From the NCBI GenBank assembly GCA_964535825.1, contig CAZHUC010000002.1, positions 1 to 64,000 on the forward strand: a stretch of 64,000 bases of DNA, read 5' to 3'. The DNA comes from CAZAQK01 sp964535825 (GTDB taxonomy: Bacteria; Pseudomonadota; Alphaproteobacteria; Rickettsiales; SXRF01). Positions within the stretch are counted from its first letter, which is position 1; each line of letters starts with the position of its first letter. Below, piece after piece: positions 41,608 to 49,571 of this stretch. The position numbers and the translations under genes were made by a program. Below the pieces are notes generated by a model. That model had not been told where the DNA came from, did no database searches, and saw only the letters and a program-made list of their open reading frames with translations.

Positions 41608-42081
41608 ATGCAAGTACTGGAACGTAATGCCGCTGCCATTCTGTTTGAAAAAGCGAGCGATCTGAATCACAAGCCGCATAATAGCTGGCGCTGTATCTAT
41701 ATCGCCCTTTCTGCCCATCGCACACGTCATAACCATGGGCTTCTTGCCAACTTCGTGGGTAAGGCAGTGCGTGAACTCCTCGCCGATGCGGAAGGATATA
41801 TCTATCTCTGTCAGGACGGCGATATCTTCATCCTGTTCCAGGGCACATTGAAATCCGTGACTGCAAAACTGGGTGAACATTTCAGTGACATGCAGCTTGA
41901 TGAAACCGGCCAGCCGGAAAATACCATCTTCACCATTCTGGATTTGAGTAGAGACTGGGAGGTATTCTTCAAGCTGTGCCGTGCTAAATCACGTCAGCAA
42001 GTGCCACTCTGGGCGGAAGATCCTATGCCGTTTGCTTACAGCGACAAAAAAGCCAACAAGGAATTTGCGTTGCAGAAGTAA
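41608..42081 (+). CDS. Unknown protein, possibly degenerate GGDEF-like (157 aa)
   Basis: A soluble protein of unknown family, expressed from the sigma-54 promoter and a strong AGGAGG site. The order of strands and helices (WRCIYIALSAHRTRHNHG, then VGKAVRELLADAEGYIYLCQDGDIFILFQG, then a helix LKSVTAKLGEHF) resembles a degenerate GGDEF fold in which the GGDEF loop reads QDGDIFI, so it is not a cyclase. It ends 1 bp from the convergent EAL-like gene. A role in cyclic-di-GMP signalling is plausible but inferred. Confidence 0.6.
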   Translation: MQVLERNAAAILFEKASDLNHKPHNSWRCIYIALSAHRTRHNHGLLANFVGKAVRELLADAEGYIYLCQDGDIFILFQGTLKSVTAKLGEHFSDMQLDETGQPENTIFTILDLSRDWEVFFKLCRAKSRQQVPLWAEDPMPFAYSDKKANKEFALQK

Positions 42082-42082
42082 A

Positions 42083-43141
42083 TTACCCCGCAGCGGTCTT
42101 TTTAGCCACCACTTCCACCGGCACAGGCGGCGAGAATAAATAGCCCTGGAACAGATCCACACCTGCATCACGCAACTGCGTGTGCATCTCGTCCGTTTCG
42201 ATCCCCTCACCAATGACCGTACTGCCAATGGAATGTGTGAGATCAACGATGTCCTTGATAACGGCACGCTTACCAGCATCACCCGCCTGACGCGCCAGAT
42301 GCATATCGATCTTCACGAAATCAGGGCGCATCTCTGCCATAAGTTTCTTTGCACCATCGAGCGATTCCACGTCATCAAGTGCAATGGAATAACCCTGCGA
42401 ACGACAATATTCGCAAACGCTTTTAAGATGTGTCATGTCGCGCTGCGTTTCGGCGCGTGTAAAATCCAGCACGATATGTTTGGCAAAGATACCATATTGC
42501 TTCGCAGTTTCGCTGAGGCCTTCCAGATACACTGCAGGGCGATGAATAAAACCGGGGAAGAAATTCACGAACAGGTAGCCGTTGAAATTACTGGTAGCGA
42601 ATGTATGGATCGCCTGTACATGCAACAGACGGTCGATCATGAATTCGATGTTGAGTGCACGGCTTGCCGCCATGATCTTGTCACCCGCGATCACGCTGCC
42701 ATCCGGCATTTTCACACGTGCAAATGATTCATAACCGAATACTTTATCTTTACTGCTTACGACCGGTTGCAAGTAGCACACCACGCGATTTTCTAATAGC
42801 GCATCACCTAACCAGAGGCTTTCAGCGATCGCCTGCATGTTGGTGGCTGTTCTGCGGTCTGTGATCTCTGCTGGCAATGTTTCTCCTGCCACAACCGCCA
42901 CTTCAACGCCACTTACTGCACCAGCTTGCTGGAGTGCTTTATAAAGGGATTCCCATGTATCTTTCCATTTAGCGCCAGTTTTAACGCCCATGCCGCCATT
43001 ACCTGCCGATTGCAGACCGGCATCACCCAATGCTTTGAGCGCAGTAGCTGAAAAGCTGCCACTAGTAGGGAAAACCACGATCCAATACGCATCACCTGAG
43101 TGCCAGGGAAGATTGAAATTCTTTAGCTGGATAGCGGTCAT
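42083..43141 (-). CDS. EAL-domain protein, partly diverged
   Basis: A 352-residue protein with an unrecognised N-terminal part (about residues 1-115) and an EAL domain from about 125 to 340. The motif positions read YESFARVK (Glu kept, Ala-Leu lost), VNFFP, LDFTRAE (the usual Glu of EITE is Asp), LDDVES, FVKIDM, GEGIETDE and QGYLFSPP. Most catalytic residues are present, but the altered metal ligand makes activity doubtful; it may bind c-di-GMP as a receptor. It converges with the 157-residue gene. No membrane helix. Confidence 0.82.
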   Translation of the reverse strand: MTAIQLKNFNLPWHSGDAYWIVVFPTSGSFSATALKALGDAGLQSAGNGGMGVKTGAKWKDTWESLYKALQQAGAVSGVEVAVVAGETLPAEITDRRTATNMQAIAESLWLGDALLENRVVCYLQPVVSSKDKVFGYESFARVKMPDGSVIAGDKIMAASRALNIEFMIDRLLHVQAIHTFATSNFNGYLFVNFFPGFIHRPAVYLEGLSETAKQYGIFAKHIVLDFTRAETQRDMTHLKSVCEYCRSQGYSIALDDVESLDGAKKLMAEMRPDFVKIDMHLARQAGDAGKRAVIKDIVDLTHSIGSTVIGEGIETDEMHTQLRDAGVDLFQGYLFSPPVPVEVVAKKTAAG

Positions 43142-43228
43142 AAATGCGGCCTGACAGAATGGCTTGAAAACGCTAGTTTAGCAGCCTGTTTCTTACTTTT
43201 TTCTTAAGATTACAGGTATTTTTATATA

Positions 43229-45007
43229 CTATGCGGCCAGCCTGAATTGTAGCGCTGCAAGGCGACTGTAAAGTGGGCTGGCCTTCAATAATTCGGTATG
43301 TGTCCCCACTGCTTCTATCTTGCCTTCATTTAGCAGCACGATACGGTCCGCCTGCATCACTGTAGAAAGTCGGTGCGCAATGACAAAGGTTGTGCGGTTC
43401 TTCATGATGCGGCTGAGCGCCTCCTGGATAAGGTGTTCATTTTCAGAGTCCAGCGCACTGGTCGCTTCATCCAGAAGTAATAGCTTGGGGTTACGCAAGA
43501 TAGCACGCGCAATAGCAAGACGCTGGCGTTGCCCACCAGAAAGTTGAATCCCTTTTTCGCCTACAGGTGTATCAAATCCCTGTGGCAGTTTCTCAATAAA
43601 TTCCAGTGCAGAAGCTGCTTTTGCGGCATCACGGATGGCATCATCACCGGCGTGAATATTACCAAGCAAAATATTATCGCGCACACTGCCAGAAAAGATC
43701 ACAGGCTCTTGCGGCACGATACCGATCATACCGCGCAGATCCTGCAGATCATATTCATTGATCGCATGACCGCCAATGACAATGCGCCCGTTATCTACAT
43801 CATAGAACCGCAGAAGAAGTTGGAACACCGTGGTCTTCCCTGCACCTGATGGCCCTACAATAGCCACTGTTTCACCAGGCCGTGCATGCAGGGAAAATTC
43901 GCTGATCGAATGTGTCTGGCGGCGTGTTGGATAGGAGAATGTCACATTGTCGAACTGCACATCGACACCGCCACTGGTTTGAAGCGGCTCAACCTTTTTT
44001 ACAGAAGTGATCTCTGAATTCATGCCAAGCAGCTCACCTAAACGCTCTGCTGCGCCGGCTGCGCGTTGCAGGTCCGCGATGACCTCACTGATCGCACCCA
44101 CAGCACCGGCAACTACGATAGAATAGAATACAAATGCCGATAATTCACCCGCAGTGATGCGTCCTGCCAGCACATCCTTACCACCGAACCACAACACAGT
44201 TACGATCGCACCGAACATAAGCGTAATAACAATGGCAGTGAGGAATGCGCGGGCGCGAATACGCTGGTAAGCCATCCGTGTTGCCGCCTGCACATTTGCA
44301 TCAAAGCGACTACGGTCGTAGTCTTCAAGTGCCAGTGATTGCAGCGTGCGCACGGCATTAATGGACTCTTCCGCATGTGCAGAAATATCGGCCACTTTGC
44401 TTTGTGCTTCACGCGCAAATAGTCGCACGCGTTTTCCCAGCACCACAATAGGCACGATCACCAGCGGTATCATCATGAACACATAACCAGTAAGCTGCGC
44501 ACTGGTGATAAGCAGTAATATGATGCCGCCCAAAAGCATCAGGGCATTACGCACAGCAACCGATACAGAACTACCAATAACGGTCTGGAGCAAGGTAGTA
44601 TCCGTTGTAATGCGCGAGAGCAGTTCACCGGTGCGCATGGTTTCAAAGAAACCTATATGCATGGCCATGACGTGACGGTACACATCACTGCGTATATCAG
44701 CGACCGCACGCTCGCCGATCCATGACACCAGAAAGAAACGAACGTAGGAAGCAACGGCGAGTAACAATGTCACTCCCAGCAAGATCATGAAGGCTTTATC
44801 CAGCAAGTGTGCGTTACCTTTGCTCAACCCTTCATCCACGAGGTAGCGAAGCCCGCCGCCCATAGCAAGTACCGCTGATGACGTAAATACCAATGCGACC
44901 GTTGCACCAACGATCTGCCATCGGTACGGGCGGAGATAACGCAGCAAAGGCCATAGACTCTTTACATTACCTTTGGGGCGATCAGCCGCAGTTGAATGTT
45001 TTCGCAT
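43229..45007 (-). CDS. ABC transporter, fused permease and ATPase (MsbA-like)
   Basis: A 592-residue half-transporter. Six membrane helices lie in the first 320 residues (LRPYRWQIVGATVALVFTSS at the start), followed by an ATPase domain with Walker A GPSGAGKTT, signature LSGGQRQRLAIARAIL, Walker B KLLLLDEATSALD and the H-loop IAHRLST. It forms a homodimer, probably exporting a lipid or a drug; MsbA is the nearest known relative by general layout, but substrate is not deducible. It ends in the LAALQFRLAA tail. The downstream gene cyaY is upstream on the strand, 3 bp apart, so they may be co-transcribed. Confidence 0.9.
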   Translation of the reverse strand: MRKHSTAADRPKGNVKSLWPLLRYLRPYRWQIVGATVALVFTSSAVLAMGGGLRYLVDEGLSKGNAHLLDKAFMILLGVTLLLAVASYVRFFLVSWIGERAVADIRSDVYRHVMAMHIGFFETMRTGELLSRITTDTTLLQTVIGSSVSVAVRNALMLLGGIILLLITSAQLTGYVFMMIPLVIVPIVVLGKRVRLFAREAQSKVADISAHAEESINAVRTLQSLALEDYDRSRFDANVQAATRMAYQRIRARAFLTAIVITLMFGAIVTVLWFGGKDVLAGRITAGELSAFVFYSIVVAGAVGAISEVIADLQRAAGAAERLGELLGMNSEITSVKKVEPLQTSGGVDVQFDNVTFSYPTRRQTHSISEFSLHARPGETVAIVGPSGAGKTTVFQLLLRFYDVDNGRIVIGGHAINEYDLQDLRGMIGIVPQEPVIFSGSVRDNILLGNIHAGDDAIRDAAKAASALEFIEKLPQGFDTPVGEKGIQLSGGQRQRLAIARAILRNPKLLLLDEATSALDSENEHLIQEALSRIMKNRTTFVIAHRLSTVMQADRIVLLNEGKIEAVGTHTELLKASPLYSRLAALQFRLAA

Positions 45008-45010
45008 GAA

Positions 45011-45334
45011 TTATAACGTCACTGAAATTCCAGAAAGCGAATGCAGTTCTTTTGCCAGTAATTCGGAAAGAACACAACCATCTGCAAGCAACCACTGCTG
45101 TTTTTTGTCGTCGTAAGAAAAATGAAGTCCTCCACTGATGGGCGATGAAAGCCATAGCTGGCGGCTCGGCGTGTGCTTGCTGACTAACAGAACCTTACCA
45201 TCCTGCATCGTTAGCGTCAGTGCGCCGTGGGCATATTCAATATCTAAAACACCTTCCGTATCGGCATCTTCCAATGCATCCTGAACGGCCGACAACCAGT
45301 TGTCCGTAAGCTGATGAAAGTGGGTTTCCTGCAT
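45011..45334 (-). CDS. cyaY: CyaY/frataxin-like iron donor protein
   Basis: A 107-residue protein of the frataxin family that modulates iron supply in Fe-S cluster assembly. The acidic first helix (LTDNWLSAVQDALEDADTEG) and the strands DIEYAHGALTLTM, KHTPSRQLWLSSPISGGLHFSYD and WLLADG are diagnostic; the Trp in RQLWLSSP is the conserved core residue. Start at 45334 (MQETHFHQL) is preferred because the ORF extension to 45409 is unlike the family. It precedes the ABC exporter on the minus strand, 3 bp away. Confidence 0.9.
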   Translation of the reverse strand: MQETHFHQLTDNWLSAVQDALEDADTEGVLDIEYAHGALTLTMQDGKVLLVSKHTPSRQLWLSSPISGGLHFSYDDKKQQWLLADGCVLSELLAKELHSLSGISVTL

Positions 45335-45414
45335 AAGACCAGTTCCAAATTTTCGTTTACCTTTTGGTAACTTTGTGTAAGTACTTAATAAATATGGCGA
45401 TAAGACCATACCCT

Positions 45415-45428
45415 ACAATATACAATAT
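45415..45428. repeat. Tandem ACAATAT sites between cyaY and phaZ
   Basis: ACAATAT occurs twice in direct succession in the divergent control region of cyaY and phaZ. The same half-site forms the inverted repeat at 16398-16417. It might be a shared regulator site; the region is AT-rich, so chance is possible. Confidence 0.25.
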
Positions 45429-45522
45429 TGCCAAACTTTAATGCTTTGTTCATTGCGCTATCATACAATTAGTACTGTAATGAAGAATAACAAAAAAGTA
45501 GTCATCAGGGGAAATAATCCAA

Positions 45523-46758
45523 ATGCGTGAGAATAGCCATCTTTATCACTGGCATGAAATGCACTATGCCGCCATTGCGCCAATTAAAATGTTCGCAACG
45601 GCTAGCAAAGCAATGCACAAGAATCCGTTCAACCCCCTTACCTATACCACCTATGGGAAGAGTATGGCTGCTGCTGCCGAGCTGGTGGAACGCGTAACAC
45701 ACCGCTATGGCAAGCCGGATTTCGGTATCACCCACAGCACTGTAAATGGTTCAAAAGTAGACATCATTCAGGAATCCGTGGTTAGCAAACCATTCTGTGA
45801 CCTGATCCATTTCAGGAAAGATTCCAAAGCCCACCAGCCTACATTGCTTGTAGTTGCTCCTATGTCAGGCCACCATGCCACGCTGTTGCGCGGCACGGTT
45901 GAAGCGCTGCTTCCACATGCCGACATATACATCACTGACTGGAAGGATGGCCGCAATGTTTCCCTGACCTACGGTGAATTCTCGCTGGAAGATTACATCG
46001 CATACACGATCGAGTTCACACAGAAGATCGGCAAGAATGTGCATATGCTTGCCATCTGCCAGCCGTCTGTTCCGGTACTGGTCGCTGCAAGTGTAATGAA
46101 TGAAGCAAAAGATCCGTGCGCGCCGCTTTCAATGACACTTATCGGTGGACCAATCGATACACGCATCAATCCAACCAAGGTGAATGCATTGGCAGAACAA
46201 AGGCCACTCAGCTGGTTCGAGCAGAATGTTATCACGCGCGTGCCATTCAATTATCCGGGCTTTATGCGCCGTGTATACCCAGGCTTCCTGCAGCTCACCG
46301 GTTTCATGTCACTTGATCTGAATCGCCATATCAATGCGCATGTCGACCTGTTCAAACATCTCGTGATCGGTGATGGTGACAGTGCTGCCGCACACAAAAA
46401 ATTCTATAATGAATATCTTTCAGTGTGCGATCTGCCAGCTGAATTCTACCTTGATTGTATCGAACAGGTATTCCAGAAACACCTGCTGCCTAAAGGTGAA
46501 TTCGAATATGAAGGCCGCCGTATCGATACCAAGGCCATCACCAGAACTGCACTGCTCACGCTTGAAGGTGAGCTCGACGATATTTCCGGTGTTGGACAAA
46601 CCGAAGCTGCGCAAACACTTTGCAGCAGCCTGCCGAAAGATATGCGTCACCACCATATGCAAAAAGGTGTGGGCCATTACGGTATCTTCAACGGCCGTAA
46701 ATTCCGCGAGCATGTAGTGCCGATCATCAGCGAGTTCATTAACAAGCATGATAAATAA
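45523..46758 (+). CDS. phaZ: Intracellular polyhydroxyalkanoate depolymerase
   Basis: Enzyme of 411 residues that mobilises stored PHA. The catalytic Cys is at about residue 179 in HMLAICQPSVP, as in PhaZ of Ralstonia and alphaproteobacteria (Cys replacing Ser of the lipase box); the His is in GVGHYGIFNGRKFRE near the C-terminus and the Asp in LEGELDDISGVGQT. There is no signal peptide. It starts after a 188-bp divergent region shared with cyaY. The phasin gene elsewhere in the window supports this role; PHA synthase is not seen. Confidence 0.92.
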   Translation: MRENSHLYHWHEMHYAAIAPIKMFATASKAMHKNPFNPLTYTTYGKSMAAAAELVERVTHRYGKPDFGITHSTVNGSKVDIIQESVVSKPFCDLIHFRKDSKAHQPTLLVVAPMSGHHATLLRGTVEALLPHADIYITDWKDGRNVSLTYGEFSLEDYIAYTIEFTQKIGKNVHMLAICQPSVPVLVAASVMNEAKDPCAPLSMTLIGGPIDTRINPTKVNALAEQRPLSWFEQNVITRVPFNYPGFMRRVYPGFLQLTGFMSLDLNRHINAHVDLFKHLVIGDGDSAAAHKKFYNEYLSVCDLPAEFYLDCIEQVFQKHLLPKGEFEYEGRRIDTKAITRTALLTLEGELDDISGVGQTEAAQTLCSSLPKDMRHHHMQKGVGHYGIFNGRKFREHVVPIISEFINKHDK

Positions 46759-46759
46759 A

Positions 46760-46771
46760 GCAATGCATTGC
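46760..46771. repeat. GCAATGCATTGC palindrome after phaZ
   Basis: A perfect 12-bp palindrome 2 bp after the phaZ stop, in the 43-bp gap before the membrane protein gene. It shares TGCATTGCAA with the site upstream of the phasin promoter (17931-17940), again a TGC-rich motif. Confidence 0.35.
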
Positions 46772-46801
46772 AAATGATCGCGTATTTATTATGATACGCT
46801 G

Positions 46802-48280
46802 ATGCTGCCTTCTGTTTCCAAACATTATCATTTCTGGGTGCAGGGATTATGTTTCTTTGCCGCCGCGGCATTGTTCATTGTCGGTTGCGGCTACAACATG
46901 ATCCTCGACAGCGACCCGTTGTGGCATGTTGCCGCCGGCGACCTGATACGCGCACAGGGAAGCATCCCCTTACATGACCCGTGGTCTTTTACCGCCGGTG
47001 ATTACCGTTGGCTCAATGTATCATGGCTGTGGGATGCGGGCTTCAGTTATATCGTGGAAAAAATTGGATGGAGTGGCGCCGCCGCTGCTAACGGCATCAT
47101 CATAGCGGCCATACTCGCGTTGGTATACACACATTGTGTACTTCGCAGCGGAAACGGGATCGCCTCTTTTATTACCATCGTATTACTGGTGATGATGTTT
47201 CATCTGCATCTGCGCTCCTTGCATGTTACGCATCTGATGATAGCCCTGTGGATGTTGCTACTTGGACTTTATACAAGGAATGAGTGTCGTGCTGGTTGGT
47301 TGGCATTACTGCCTCTTACCATGCTACTGTGGGTGAACTCGCACGGTGGTTTTATCATGGGTTATGTTGTCATAGGCGCATTCGGACTGGGTGCTTTATT
47401 ACAACGCAATTCCAAACAGTTTACTGCACTGGTGATCGTGAGTCTGTTTTGTGTGGCTGCAGCATTCTGCAACCCGTATGGTATCGGCATCATCGAAACC
47501 GTACTCAGGCCACTCACCACGGTTGCGAATGAATATATCGTAGAGTGGCAACCTGTTACGCTTAATGTATCTACGTTGATCAATTGCCTGTATCTGGTTC
47601 TGTTCGTAGCGCTTGTCATTGGCAGACCCTCCTTTGCCACACTGCCGGAAAAATTGCTGGCATATACATTTCTGTTATACGGGCTGACCACCAGCAGGGC
47701 CTTGCATAGTTTTATTATCATCGGTGCGCCGCTGCTGGCATACCGCCTGTCTTTCTATTTCAAGGAATCCGGCACTGCAGATCAGCGCGCACTGAACATT
47801 CGCCAGGCCATATACGATTTCACAAGGACATCTTCTGGATTGCTTATTTCTTCAGCGCTTGCGCTTTGTGCCATTATTGTGGCCACTTCCAACATATTCC
47901 TGCAACTTTTCCCTCAAACCACAGAATGGCCAAGACTTGAAGAAGAGATCGCCTTTATCGAACAGCATTATCCCAAAGGCCGTTTCCTGAATGATTTCCA
48001 GATCGGCGGCTATATCGCCTACGAAACACGAGGCAGGATACCGGTATTTATAGACGCTCGCACGGAAACAGCCTTCCCACGCGAGATCATGGAGGATTAT
48101 TTCGCCTTTTTATATGCCGGTCCGGGGTGGGATAATATCGTGTCAAAGTATGATATTACCGGGATCATCATTCTCAATAGCATCAACAACGCACTACATG
48201 AGCGCCTGAGTACACGAAAAGGCTGGAAGACAGCCTTCAAAGGCAAAGATGCCACCATCTACATTCGCAGCCAAGATTAA
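46802..48280 (+). CDS. Multi-spanning membrane protein, GT-C-like (paralogue 1)
   Basis: A 492-residue integral membrane protein with about ten hydrophobic segments and a soluble C-terminal part of about 110 residues. The first periplasmic loop carries DPLWHVAAGDLIRAQG and HDPWSFTAGDYRWLNVSWLWD, the acid/aromatic pattern seen in GT-C glycosyltransferase-like proteins, and WVNSHGGF follows in the middle. The C-terminal part has PVFIDARTETAFP. It is closely related to the protein at 49564, with carA between them. It may transfer a sugar from a lipid carrier; this is inferred from fold only. Confidence 0.75.
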   Translation: MLPSVSKHYHFWVQGLCFFAAAALFIVGCGYNMILDSDPLWHVAAGDLIRAQGSIPLHDPWSFTAGDYRWLNVSWLWDAGFSYIVEKIGWSGAAAANGIIIAAILALVYTHCVLRSGNGIASFITIVLLVMMFHLHLRSLHVTHLMIALWMLLLGLYTRNECRAGWLALLPLTMLLWVNSHGGFIMGYVVIGAFGLGALLQRNSKQFTALVIVSLFCVAAAFCNPYGIGIIETVLRPLTTVANEYIVEWQPVTLNVSTLINCLYLVLFVALVIGRPSFATLPEKLLAYTFLLYGLTTSRALHSFIIIGAPLLAYRLSFYFKESGTADQRALNIRQAIYDFTRTSSGLLISSALALCAIIVATSNIFLQLFPQTTEWPRLEEEIAFIEQHYPKGRFLNDFQIGGYIAYETRGRIPVFIDARTETAFPREIMEDYFAFLYAGPGWDNIVSKYDITGIIILNSINNALHERLSTRKGWKTAFKGKDATIYIRSQD

Positions 48281-48283
48281 CGG

Positions 48284-48312
48284 TTGACAGCCGCAGCCTC
48301 CCTCTTTATTGT
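48284..48312 (+). promoter_or_regulatory. Sigma-70 promoter of carA
   Basis: TTGACA (48284-48289), 17-nt spacer, TATTGT (48307-48312), start point near 48319 and carA ATG at 48357. It allows carA, the second membrane protein and carB to be transcribed independently of the first membrane protein. Confidence 0.6.
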
Positions 48313-48356
48313 CCCGCCAATTTGCCTGCCGCCAACCGGGGTGATATATAGAGAAA

Positions 48357-49571
48357 ATGCCACACAAAAAGAACACTACATCGCCAAACAAAAACGCCTG
48401 CTTATTGCTGGCTGACGGCACAGTGTTTTTTGGTACATCCATCGGCAAACATTCCACCACCATCGGCGAGATCTGTTTTAACACCGCCATGACCGGCTAT
48501 CAGGAGATACTGACAGACCCGTCATACGCCGGCCAGATCATCACCTTCACTACACCCCATATCGGCAATGTCGGCTGCAACGATGATGATTTTGAAGCAG
48601 AAAAACCTTATTGCTCTGGCCTTATCGTACGCGAACTCCCTACCCTTCCCTCAAATTTCCGCAGCCAGATGAGCCTGCAGCAATGGCTGGAAAAACATAA
48701 CATCAGTGGCATTGCTGGTGTCGATACGCGCGCGCTCACGCGCCATATCAGGAAGAACGGCGCACAGAATGCCATTATTGTTTCTGGCAAGCAGGACATG
48801 ACCAGTGATGCGTGGGACAAGCAATTAAAAGAAGCAAAGGAAACGCTCAGTAAAGCGCCTTCCATGAAGGGACTTGATCTTGCGAAGGCTGTTACCACCA
48901 AGAAATCCTATGAATGGTCGGAAGGCCTGTGGAAGCTGGATGCTTCGCCTCGTACTAAAGCTTCCGCTTACCACGTTGTCGCCATTGATTATGGTGTTAA
49001 ACACAACATATTACGCTGCCTCGCCGAGCGTGGGTTACGCATCACCGTTGTGCCCGCCACATCAGGTTTTGATGATGTAATGAAACACAAACCTGATGGC
49101 ATCTTCCTTTCGAACGGCCCGGGTGATCCCGCAGCAACGGGTGTATATGCCCTGCCCGTTATAACGAAACTGATGGAGACCGGCATTCCTATCTTTGGTA
49201 TTTGCCTAGGCCATCAACTACTCGGTCTTGCATTAGGTGGCAAAACTGAAAAGATGCCGCAGGGGCATCGCGGTGCGAATCATCCGGTCAAAGATCTACA
49301 AAGTGGCAAAGTGATCATCACATCGCAGAACCATGGTTTCGTGGTAAGCAAGGATGCCTTACCAGCCAACGTGGAAGTAACACACACATCCCTGTTCGAT
49401 GGTACGATCCAGGGTCTTCGTCACAAAACGAAACCTATCTTCTGTATGCAAGGTCACCCTGAAGCATCACCCGGCCCGCATGACAGCCAGTATCTGTTCG
49501 ACACCTTCGCAGAACAGATAAAGCTACACAAGACAGGTAACTCCCAGTTGCGCGGAGTAAGCAATGGCTGA
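48357..49571 (+). CDS. carA: Carbamoyl-phosphate synthase small subunit
   Basis: Glutaminase subunit (404 residues) of carbamoyl-phosphate synthase, used for arginine and pyrimidines. N-terminal CPSase domain ends near residue 150; the class I amidotransferase domain contains GVKHNILRCLAERG, LSNGPGDP, the nucleophile Cys in GICLGHQLLGLALGG, and the catalytic His-Glu in MQGHPEASPGPHD. It has its own promoter. Its stop overlaps the start of the second membrane protein by 8 bp, so the partner carB is separated from it by 1.5 kb, which is unusual. Confidence 0.97.
   Translation: MPHKKNTTSPNKNACLLLADGTVFFGTSIGKHSTTIGEICFNTAMTGYQEILTDPSYAGQIITFTTPHIGNVGCNDDDFEAEKPYCSGLIVRELPTLPSNFRSQMSLQQWLEKHNISGIAGVDTRALTRHIRKNGAQNAIIVSGKQDMTSDAWDKQLKEAKETLSKAPSMKGLDLAKAVTTKKSYEWSEGLWKLDASPRTKASAYHVVAIDYGVKHNILRCLAERGLRITVVPATSGFDDVMKHKPDGIFLSNGPGDPAATGVYALPVITKLMETGIPIFGICLGHQLLGLALGGKTEKMPQGHRGANHPVKDLQSGKVIITSQNHGFVVSKDALPANVEVTHTSLFDGTIQGLRHKTKPIFCMQGHPEASPGPHDSQYLFDTFAEQIKLHKTGNSQLRGVSNG

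Noticed and set aside
41397..41627. 76-codon plus-strand ORF over the tRNA remnant and sigma-54 promoter
   Set aside because: It covers non-coding elements and the start of the next gene in another frame; no ribosome site.
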